DNA of 64,000 nucleotides, taken from NCBI RefSeq assembly GCF_000701505.1, contig NZ_JNJB01000008.1, positions 1 to 64,000 on the forward strand. Direction: 5' to 3'. Shown here piece after piece: positions 7,185 through 14,478 of the stretch. The notes under the pieces were generated by a model. It was given only the letters and a program-made list of their open reading frames with translations, was not told the DNA's origin and searched no databases. This stretch comes from Dyadobacter crusticola DSM 16708 (GTDB lineage: Bacteria; Bacteroidota; Bacteroidia; Cytophagales; Spirosomataceae). Each line of letters opens with the position of its first letter. Position 1 is the first letter of the stretch. The translations under genes were made by a program, and so were the position numbers.

Positions 7185-8779
7185 AACAGTTTGCAGATCT
7201 TTTCATGAACCTCGACCGCACGAATAAGACGAACGCGAAAGTCGATTTTCTCAAACAATATTTCCTCGAAGCTTCTGACGAAGACAAGCTCTGGGCACTG
7301 ACCCTTTTCACTGGCCGCCGACCGTCTTTTAAGGTCAATCGCACGATGGTGAAAGAATGGGCTGCACAGGAGGCGAATGTGCCGATGTGGCTTTTTCAGG
7401 AAAGTTATCAAAGCGTAGGCGATTTAGGAGAAACCATTTCATTGCTTTTGCCAAGAACCGGAAGTACAGGTTCGGACAAAACGCTGACCGGCTGGTTTGA
7501 ATACCTGGGCGAGTTGCCGGGTATGACAGATGAAGAAAAACACGCGCACATTGTCAATGCCTGGTCGCAGCTATCGCAACACGAAACTTTCGTTTTCAAC
7601 AAGCTTTTGATGGGCAGTTTCCGCATCGGTGTCTCGCAAACTTTGGTTGTAAGGGCCTTAGCCGAGGCAACGGAAACGGATACCAATGTAATTGCGCACC
7701 GTGTAATGGGCCAGTGGGAGCCACAGAGTACGACTTTTGAAAAGTTAATTTTGGATAAAGGTGAAAATGACAACGCGTCACGACCTTATCCCTACTATCT
7801 CGCTTATCAAATCGAGGGCGATGTTTCAGACTTAGGTGATCCCAAAGACTGGTTTGCAGAATGGAAGTGGGACGGAATCAGGTCTCAAATTATTCACAGA
7901 AATAACGAGCTTTTCATCTGGACACGCGGCGAAGAACTTTCCACTGAAAAATTTCCTGAGCTGCATTTCCTGGCGAATGTTTTGCCAAATGGAACCGTGC
8001 TCGACGGTGAAATTGTGACCTATCAGGAAGGGAAACCAATGCCTTTCAATGTGCTGCAAACGCGAATTGGTCGAAAAAACCTCTCTAAAAAAGTGCTCGA
8101 AGAAGCACCTATCGCATTTTTAGGCTACGATATGCTGGAATCAAATGGCGTGGATATTCGAGGTTTGACCCAGGAGCAAAGGCGCGCTGAGCTGGAATTA
8201 TTGCACAGCCAGGTTCCCGGACAAACTGTATTTTACCTCTCACCATTAATTGATTTCAAAGATTGGCAAGATCTGCGTGATTTGCATTCGAGTTCGCGAG
8301 AACAAAACGCGGAAGGTTTTATGATCAAACGAAAAGCGGGCACCTACCAGGTAGGCCGCAAAAAAGGCGATTGGTGGAAATGGAAGGTAGATCCGCTGAG
8401 TGTCGATGCAGTTTTAATATACGCCCAAAAGGGCTCCGGCCGCCGCGCAGAATTATTTACAGATTACACTTTTGCAGTTTGGGGTGAAGATGGGAAGCTG
8501 GTACCTTTTGCAAAAGCTTACTCGGGATTAACCGACCAGGAAATCGGGCAGGTTGATTATTTTATCAAAAGAAATGTTCTTGAAAAGTTCGGCCCGGTAC
8601 GTACTGTTAAACCCGAGCTCGTTTTTGAAATTGGTTTTGAAGGAATCAACGAATCTACCAGGCATAAATCGGGCATTGCGGTTCGGTTTCCCAGGATTTT
8701 GAGATGGAGGAAAGATAAGAAGGCGGAGGAGGCAGATACTTTGGAAAACCTGAAAGGGATCTTAGAAATGTATAAATAG
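7181..8779 (+). CDS. ATP-dependent DNA ligase (ligase-associated repair cluster)
   Basis: A 532-residue ligase. The N-terminal ~200 residues are the DNA-binding domain. The adenylation domain has motif I as EWKWDGIR with the AMP-accepting Lys at about 229, motif III FLGYDML, motif IV EGFMIKRK and motif V WWKWK. The C-terminal OB domain ends ESTRHKSGIAVRFPRILRWR. It seals nicks in DNA using ATP and is distinct from the NAD-dependent LigA that replicates the chromosome. It is coupled to the exonuclease upstream by a 4-base overlap. Its last codons overlap the 3' end of a truncated VapC gene on the opposite strand. Confidence 0.95.
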   Translation: MKQFADLFMNLDRTNKTNAKVDFLKQYFLEASDEDKLWALTLFTGRRPSFKVNRTMVKEWAAQEANVPMWLFQESYQSVGDLGETISLLLPRTGSTGSDKTLTGWFEYLGELPGMTDEEKHAHIVNAWSQLSQHETFVFNKLLMGSFRIGVSQTLVVRALAEATETDTNVIAHRVMGQWEPQSTTFEKLILDKGENDNASRPYPYYLAYQIEGDVSDLGDPKDWFAEWKWDGIRSQIIHRNNELFIWTRGEELSTEKFPELHFLANVLPNGTVLDGEIVTYQEGKPMPFNVLQTRIGRKNLSKKVLEEAPIAFLGYDMLESNGVDIRGLTQEQRRAELELLHSQVPGQTVFYLSPLIDFKDWQDLRDLHSSSREQNAEGFMIKRKAGTYQVGRKKGDWWKWKVDPLSVDAVLIYAQKGSGRRAELFTDYTFAVWGEDGKLVPFAKAYSGLTDQEIGQVDYFIKRNVLEKFGPVRTVKPELVFEIGFEGINESTRHKSGIAVRFPRILRWRKDKKAEEADTLENLKGILEMYK

Positions 8780-8956
8780 CTGGTCACCCAGTTCAAGTTT
8801 GCCTACTTTCTTTTTAATTGACATTTCGAAAAATGAAGTGATACTTGCGGAGCAGGCTAATTCTCCATTGGAGATAATTTTATACGCAGGCTGCGATAGC
8901 TTATCTTTTTCACCCGATGCCCATAAAATAATGTGTGTGTCCAGCAAATAGCGCAT
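8762..8956 (-). pseudogene. VapC-like PIN-domain toxin, C-terminally truncated
   Basis: A 64-residue frame beginning MRYLLDTHIILWASGE, the standard PIN-domain N-terminus with the first catalytic Asp (D6), continuing to SITSFFEMSIKKKVGKLEL, which includes the Glu (E44) of the active site. Intact VapC toxins of this type are about 125-130 residues; the second half, with the later catalytic Asp residues, is missing. The frame runs into the antisense of the ligase stop region and ends at once, so a deletion apparently joined the toxin to the 3' end of the ligase gene. The product is unlikely to be an active RNase. Its start abuts the antitoxin stop. Confidence 0.75.
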
Positions 8957-9169
8957 TTACATGTATTCTTTTAAATCGTCCAGCGGTTCATCAAAATCAT
9001 CTGACATTCTGATTGTGCCTTTCATAGTGCCCAGCTCTCGATCTCTGCGAATGGAACTATGTTTTTCCTCAATGAAAGTAATCGAAACCTTTGCCCTATC
9101 CGTCACCGGCGGCTCCTCACTTAACGTTACCTGACCATTTTCAAAAACTCCTTCGATCGTCGTCCACAT
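8957..9169 (-). CDS. VapB-like antitoxin (DUF2281 type), partner of truncated VapC
   Basis: A 70-residue protein of the type usually encoded before PIN-domain VapC toxins in Bacteroidota and cyanobacteria. An N-terminal small beta domain (TTIEGVFENGQVTLSEEPP, followed by RAKVSITFIEE) would bind DNA, and the C-terminal segment GTMKGTIRMSDDFDEPLDDLKEYM is the characteristic toxin-neutralising tail. It directly abuts the toxin remnant. The antitoxin is intact although its toxin is not, as expected in a decaying module. Its promoter region, 92 bases, separates it from the divergent helicase gene. Confidence 0.8.
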   Translation of the reverse strand: MWTTIEGVFENGQVTLSEEPPVTDRAKVSITFIEEKHSSIRRDRELGTMKGTIRMSDDFDEPLDDLKEYM

Positions 9170-9261
9170 ATTGGTATAGTTTTATTTTATTAGACAGAAC
9201 GTTCATTTAGCTTGCTAAATTTAAACATTATTCAATAAGTACTGACAACAACCCGCACCTC

Positions 9262-11766
9262 TTGACCAAATCACGTGGACATATTATCGCTGAGCAATGG
9301 TTTAAGTCCAAAAACTGGAAATGGGCGGATTTTCAAAAGGAAGCGGCTGCTGCTTATTTGGAGGGAAAAAGTGGCTTAGTAAATGCGCCCACCGGGAGCG
9401 GGAAGACCTATTCACTTTGGGTACCGATCCTTATCCGGCACATCAATTCGCTGCCTGCCAAAGAGCCCAAAGCTAATCCGAAAGAACCGAAAGGTAAGTC
9501 AAAGGAAGCAAAGACAAAGCGGGGATTGCAGGTACTTTGGATTACACCATTGCGTGCGCTTTCCAAAGATTTGTTCCGGAATATGGAATTGGCTGCGCTT
9601 GAAATGAACCTGACCTGGCGCGTTGGAATGCGTACAGGCGATACCAATGCCAAAGATCGGAGCGACCAGAAGAAGCAGATGCCTGATGCTTTGATTATTA
9701 CGCCGGAAAGTCTGCACATTTTATTTGCTCAAAAAAACAATTCAGAGCTGTTCAAAAACCTCCATACTGTGGTGGTAGACGAGTGGCATGAATTGATGGG
9801 CAGCAAACGCGGTACGCAAACAGAACTCGCGCTAGCCCGGTTAAGGAAAATGAACCCAAACTTGCAAACCTGGGGGATTTCGGCAACAATCGGTAATCTC
9901 AATGAAGCCAAGCAGGTGCTGCTCGGAATGCGTTTTCCGGAAGGAAATTCGGTGATTATCAAAGCGAATACGGACAAGAAGATTCTCGTAGAAAGTATTA
10001 TCCCTGAACGCGTTGAGACTTTGCCGTGGTCGGGGTATATGGGGACGCGTTTGGTAGATCAGGTGGTTGAAATTGTAAACCAGAGCAGCACTACGCTGCT
10101 TTTCACCAACACCAGATCAGGTACCGAGATCTGGTACCGGACAATTATCGACAAATACCCGGAATTCGCAGGAATAATGGCATTGCACCATGCTTCACTG
10201 GACCGGGAGATACGCGATTGGGTGGAAGAAGCTTTGCACGATGAAAGACTGAAATTGGTGATCTGTACAGCCAGTCTGGATTTGGGTGTCGACTTTCGAC
10301 CGGTGGATACAGTAATACAAGTTGGCAGCCCAAAAAGTATCGCGCGGTTTATCCAGCGGGCGGGACGGAGCGGCCACCGGCCGGGCGTGGATAGCAAGAT
10401 CTATTTCTGTCCGACGAATGCATTGGAGCTGATAGAGGCGGTTTCGTTGCGTGAAGGTGTTGCCAAAAATATCCTCGAAGACCGCCCGCCTGTCGCTCAC
10501 GCATTTGATGTATTGGCTCAATGGATGATGACGCTGGCAGTGGGTGAAGGGTTTGACGAAGCGGAATTATTTGAAGAAGTGCGCGACAGCTACGGTTACC
10601 AATACCTGAACCGCCAGGAATGGGAGTGGCTTTTGGGATATATTACCACCGGCAGCTCCTCACTTACAGTTTATGATGAATATAAAAAAGTAGAGCGTGT
10701 CGATGGGCGCTATATGGTTACCAGCCGGCGCATAGCATTGCGCCACCGGCTGAGTATGGGAACGATCGTTTCTGAAACAGGTATTAAAGTGAAACTGCAA
10801 AGCGGCAAATACCTGGGTACTGTGGAAGAATCTTTCGTGACGTGGATGAAACCCGGCGATGTCTTTACGTTTGCAGGTATGACCGTCGAGTTTATCAGGA
10901 TCCACGAAATGACAGTTACCGTGAAAAAGGCCGAGGGTAAAAAAGGTTTCCTGGCCCGTTGGGCGGGTGGCAGAATGCCCCTTTCTTCGCAGTTATCAAC
11001 ATTTATACGGGAGCGACTTGCGGATGCGATTGAAAATCCATTCAAGGAGAAAGAGCTGGCGAAAATGCAGCCGCTACTGGAATTACAGGCTGAGCGGTCG
11101 ATTATCCCAAAAACAGACGAGCTCCTGATCGAGCAATGCGAGACGCGGGAAGGCCACCACGTTTTTATTTTTCCATTCGAAGGCAGGCTCGTGCATGAAG
11201 GTATGTCGATCATCCTCGCCTACCGGATAAGCAAGCTCACTCCGATTACCTTTTCGGTTGCAATGAACGACTATGGTTTTGAGTTGCTTAGTGATCAGTA
11301 TGTTGATTTTGAAAAGCTCTTAGCTGAAAATGATCTTTTCTCAACCAAACATCTCGTCGACGATATTTACCAGAGCGTAAATGCCACCGAGATGGCCAAA
11401 CGAAAATTCAGGGAGATTGCAGCGATTTCCGGGTTGATGTTCCAGGGATACCCTGGAAAAAATGTCAAAACAAGACAATTGCAGGCTTCAAGTTCGTTGC
11501 TATTTACAGTGATGAGCAAATACGAAGACAATAACCTGCTGATCAAGCAAGCCTACCAGGAAGTTTTGACTTATCAGCTGGAAGAAGTGCGGATGCGGCA
11601 GGCGCTTGACCGGATCGCAACACAGAAGATCATTGTCAAAGAAACACCCAAACCCACACCATTTTCTTTTCCGATCATGGTGGATCGATTAAGAGAACAA
11701 TTAACTTCGGAGAAGCTGGAAGACAGAGTCCAGAAAATGATCAAACAGTATAGTAATGCAGATTGA
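9262..11766 (+). CDS. Ligase-associated DNA damage response DEXH-box helicase (Lhr type)
   Basis: An 834-residue superfamily 2 helicase, the usual length. Walker A APTGSGKT is at 42-49, the DEWH box at 173-176, motif III SATIGNL at 207-213 and motif VI QRAGRSGHRPG at 365-375, followed by the Lhr winged-helix and C-terminal regions. No in-frame ATG precedes the conserved region; a TAG at 9208 closes the frame upstream, so the TTG at 9262 is the best start. Residues about 66-88 are an unusual Lys/Pro/Glu repeat (KEPK, NPKEPKGK, SKEAKTK) inserted between motifs I and Ia. Its stop overlaps the pdeM start by 11 bases. It is separated from the ligase by the VapBC remnant. Confidence 0.93.
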   Translation: MTKSRGHIIAEQWFKSKNWKWADFQKEAAAAYLEGKSGLVNAPTGSGKTYSLWVPILIRHINSLPAKEPKANPKEPKGKSKEAKTKRGLQVLWITPLRALSKDLFRNMELAALEMNLTWRVGMRTGDTNAKDRSDQKKQMPDALIITPESLHILFAQKNNSELFKNLHTVVVDEWHELMGSKRGTQTELALARLRKMNPNLQTWGISATIGNLNEAKQVLLGMRFPEGNSVIIKANTDKKILVESIIPERVETLPWSGYMGTRLVDQVVEIVNQSSTTLLFTNTRSGTEIWYRTIIDKYPEFAGIMALHHASLDREIRDWVEEALHDERLKLVICTASLDLGVDFRPVDTVIQVGSPKSIARFIQRAGRSGHRPGVDSKIYFCPTNALELIEAVSLREGVAKNILEDRPPVAHAFDVLAQWMMTLAVGEGFDEAELFEEVRDSYGYQYLNRQEWEWLLGYITTGSSSLTVYDEYKKVERVDGRYMVTSRRIALRHRLSMGTIVSETGIKVKLQSGKYLGTVEESFVTWMKPGDVFTFAGMTVEFIRIHEMTVTVKKAEGKKGFLARWAGGRMPLSSQLSTFIRERLADAIENPFKEKELAKMQPLLELQAERSIIPKTDELLIEQCETREGHHVFIFPFEGRLVHEGMSIILAYRISKLTPITFSVAMNDYGFELLSDQYVDFEKLLAENDLFSTKHLVDDIYQSVNATEMAKRKFREIAAISGLMFQGYPGKNVKTRQLQASSSLLFTVMSKYEDNNLLIKQAYQEVLTYQLEEVRMRQALDRIATQKIIVKETPKPTPFSFPIMVDRLREQLTSEKLEDRVQKMIKQYSNAD

Positions 11767-12397
11767 AATCAGAGGGGAACATTTTCAGTTATTAACACAA
11801 AAAGCCATTTTTTGGGAAGAGACGCAGACATTGTTGATCGGGGACCTGCATTTAGGTAAAATCACCCATTTCAGAAAAGAAGGGATTGCGCTGCCGCCTA
11901 ATGCGATTGACAACAACTTTGCGAGACTGAATGAGCTTGTAAAAAACACCGGCGCTACGCGCATTATCTTCCTCGGCGATCTTTTTCACAGTCAATACAA
12001 TGCAGAATGGGAGCTTTTCCGCGACTGGCGGCAGTCGCACCATTATATAGAAATGCTGATTGTGATCGGTAATCACGATATCCTGCCTGTAAGCTTGTTT
12101 TTAGAGGCTGACCTGGAAGTGCATCTAAACGATTATGAGGAAGGTGATTTCGTTTTTACACATCACCCCAAAACAGATGCTGTTAAAGATAAATTCGTAT
12201 TTGCAGGACACGTGCATCCCGTTTTCACAACCTATGGGAAAGGCCGCCAGAGTGTTCGCCTGCCTTGTTTTGTAGTCGACAACCACCAGGCTATCCTTCC
12301 GAGTTTCGGCGTTTTTACCGGTGGGTATCAAATGGACCTGGCCTCCAACCGGAAGATATATATCACTACGGAAACAAAGGTTTTTTCGGTTTGTTAA
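11756..12397 (+). CDS. pdeM: Ligase-associated DNA damage response endonuclease PdeM
   Basis: A 213-residue calcineurin-like metallophosphoesterase. All metal motifs are visible: GDLH (29-32), GDLFHS (74-79), GNHD (105-108) and GHVHP (151-155). Proteins of this family accompany Lhr-like helicase, ATP-dependent ligase and MBL exonuclease and are named PdeM. The start ATG at 11756 lies inside the end of the helicase gene, so translation is coupled. The next gene starts 12 bases after its stop and is likely on the same mRNA. Confidence 0.92.
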   Translation: MQIEIRGEHFQLLTQKAIFWEETQTLLIGDLHLGKITHFRKEGIALPPNAIDNNFARLNELVKNTGATRIIFLGDLFHSQYNAEWELFRDWRQSHHYIEMLIVIGNHDILPVSLFLEADLEVHLNDYEEGDFVFTHHPKTDAVKDKFVFAGHVHPVFTTYGKGRQSVRLPCFVVDNHQAILPSFGVFTGGYQMDLASNRKIYITTETKVFSVC

Positions 12398-12409
12398 AAT
12401 CCGGGTATC

Positions 12410-12952
12410 ATGCAAATACAAGTGTACCCTGACATTCCTTCGAAAGGCATTACCTGCAAACGGTATGGCTTTGAAGCGAGCGGAGATTCCCGTGATAACT
12501 ACAATGCTTTATTTCAGGAATGTTCCGAGTATTTGCGGCAACTGATTTTTGAAGGAAAGTCAGGAAATTGCTATCTAATCCTCGTAAAAAACAGGCACGC
12601 AAATCTTTCCGAAAGGGATCTTGACAGAGAAAAGTACGTAAGCGCAGAAGTGAAGAGCGGCGATGCAATTGTGTTGGGATATTTGCTCTTGCTGACTCCT
12701 GAAAACTTTAACAAATACATTAGCCACATATTAAATACCCGTAATTGCTTCCTTATCTGCTCCGATCAGGATCTCTTGCAGGTTGATTTCTTGAAAATAA
12801 TACTGCCTTATTACCAGGCAACTGACAATCCGCCCTCGATAAATTATCTGCAAGTGGTTCAGGAACAATGCCGCGCCGGACAAATTATTTTCAAGATCAG
12901 CGACGACGGAGATGACAACTACATTGCGGTAGACGCATTCGAAAAAGCCTGA
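12410..12952 (+). CDS. Hypothetical protein downstream of pdeM
   Basis: A 180-residue soluble protein I do not recognise. It has no signal peptide. Alternating beta-type and helical stretches are visible (CYLILVKNRHANL, AIVLGYLLLLTPENF, CFLICSDQDLLQVDFL, AGQIIFKISDDGDDNYIAVDAF), suggesting an alpha/beta fold. It begins 12 bases after the pdeM stop and is followed by a bidirectional terminator, so it is very probably the last gene of the exonuclease-ligase-helicase-pdeM transcript. That position makes a role in the same repair process possible, but nothing in the sequence identifies an activity. Confidence 0.7.
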   Translation: MQIQVYPDIPSKGITCKRYGFEASGDSRDNYNALFQECSEYLRQLIFEGKSGNCYLILVKNRHANLSERDLDREKYVSAEVKSGDAIVLGYLLLLTPENFNKYISHILNTRNCFLICSDQDLLQVDFLKIILPYYQATDNPPSINYLQVVQEQCRAGQIIFKISDDGDDNYIAVDAFEKA

Positions 12953-12958
12953 AAACAA

Positions 12959-12990
12959 AAAGAGACTGCCAGTAAAGACAGCCTCTTTCC
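12959..12990. terminator. Bidirectional intrinsic terminator
   Basis: AAAGAGACTG (12959-12968) pairs with CAGCCTCTTT (12979-12988) with one mismatch, with A-rich and T-rich flanks. It lies between the convergent ends of the gene at 12410 (+) and pyk (-). Confidence 0.7.
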
Positions 12991-13011
12991 CACTATTTGT
13001 TCAACTTATTT

Positions 13012-14451
13012 TTATTCTACTACGCTCAACTTCACTGTATTCGTCTTGCGTTGTCTTGAAACCGGCATGCTCAGGGTGTTGATAAATACATCTCCCTTTT
13101 GCAATTCACCTTTTTCTACGAGGAATGTCTTGATATCCTCGATCAGATCGTCTGTGGAAACTCCCTGGTCGCGATCGTAATAATATACTTTGGTCCCCCA
13201 ATACAATGCGAGCTGGTTCATCAATACTTTGTTGGAAGTAAAAATGATAAGGCTTGCTTTTGGACGGTGGTGTGAAAGGCGGAAAGAAGTGTAACCTGAC
13301 CGCGTGATACCAATAATTGCGCTTGCTTGCGTATCACGGGCAAGGCGGCAGGCACTCATTACTACGTTGTCGTTCAGCTTGTAAGCCCCCGGACTTTCGT
13401 TTACAAATGCATGGTGTCTGAAATAAATGCTGTTTGTAGATGCTTCTACGCGCTCAATAGTGCGTGTCATGCTTTCAACGGCCAGGATCGGATATTTACC
13501 GGAAGCTGTTTCAGCACTTAGCATTACAGCATCAGCACCATCCAGAACCGAGTTCGCAACGTCGTTCAGCTCGGCACGTGTCGCACGCGGACTGTCGATC
13601 ATACTTTCCAGCATTTGCGTAGCTACAATCACAGGCTTACCTGCTTTGTTACATTTATCGACGATCATTTTCTGGATCATCGGAACCTCTTCGGCAGGAA
13701 GCTCCACCCCCAGGTCACCGCGGGCAACCATGATTCCGTCAGTTGCTTCGATGATCTCGTCGATATTAACGATCGCCTCAGGCTTTTCAATTTTCGCGAT
13801 CAAACGGGCTGTTTTGCCTTTGTTGGCGATGTATTCTTTTACTTTCAGGATCTCAGCCGCGGTACGTACGAAAGACAATGCGACCCATTCCACGTCATGT
13901 TCCAGACCGAAGTCAAGATCTTCGTAATCCTTGGTAGTTACCGAAGGCATTGAAACTCTTGTATTAGGCAGGTTAACCCCTTTTTTGGACTTCAGATAAC
14001 CTCCGTAGATCACCTCAGTAACCACGTCTGAACCGTCAATACCTGTTACAAGCACTTCCAGTTTTCCATCATCCATTAAAATCCGGTCTCCGATTTTGAC
14101 ATCATTATACATTCCGTCGTAAGGCGTGCTCACCTTTTCGGCAGTACCTAATACTTCGGTATTGGATAGGATCAGCTTATTTCCCGGCTCGATCAGAACT
14201 CCATCTTTTTCGGCAACAAGACCAATACGAATTTTTGGCCCTTGCAAATCCTGCAATACCGCCAGATTCAGTCCATATTCTTCATTGATCTCCCGGATTG
14301 TGTTTAGTCTTGCAAGGTGGTCGGCGTGGGTACCGTGAGAAAAATTAAGACGAAATACATTTACTCCGGCTTTTGCGAGTGCATATAATGTTTCTTTTGT
14401 TTCTGAGGCCGGACCTACTGTTGCAACAATTCTGGTTTTTTTGGAAGACAT
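13012..14451 (-). CDS. pyk: Pyruvate kinase
   Basis: A 479-residue glycolytic enzyme converting PEP and ADP to pyruvate and ATP. It starts MSSKKTRIVATVGPAS and shows NFSHG with the substrate-binding region, the signature IAKIEKPEAIVNIDEI with the active-site Lys and metal-binding Glu, MVARGDLGVE with a metal-binding Asp, and the MLSAETASGKYP region. The C-terminal ~120 residues are the regulatory domain with the IIGITRSGYTSF stretch. It starts 27 bases after the priA stop on the same strand and is likely transcribed with it. Confidence 0.97.
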   Translation of the reverse strand: MSSKKTRIVATVGPASETKETLYALAKAGVNVFRLNFSHGTHADHLARLNTIREINEEYGLNLAVLQDLQGPKIRIGLVAEKDGVLIEPGNKLILSNTEVLGTAEKVSTPYDGMYNDVKIGDRILMDDGKLEVLVTGIDGSDVVTEVIYGGYLKSKKGVNLPNTRVSMPSVTTKDYEDLDFGLEHDVEWVALSFVRTAAEILKVKEYIANKGKTARLIAKIEKPEAIVNIDEIIEATDGIMVARGDLGVELPAEEVPMIQKMIVDKCNKAGKPVIVATQMLESMIDSPRATRAELNDVANSVLDGADAVMLSAETASGKYPILAVESMTRTIERVEASTNSIYFRHHAFVNESPGAYKLNDNVVMSACRLARDTQASAIIGITRSGYTSFRLSHHRPKASLIIFTSNKVLMNQLALYWGTKVYYYDRDQGVSTDDLIEDIKTFLVEKGELQKGDVFINTLSMPVSRQRKTNTVKLSVVE

Positions 14452-14478
14452 AGGGGATTTTGCAGTAAGAAATGATTT

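Noticed and set aside
8762-9261. VapBC region as part of a transposon
   Set aside because: No transposase, terminal inverted repeats or target duplication are visible around it.
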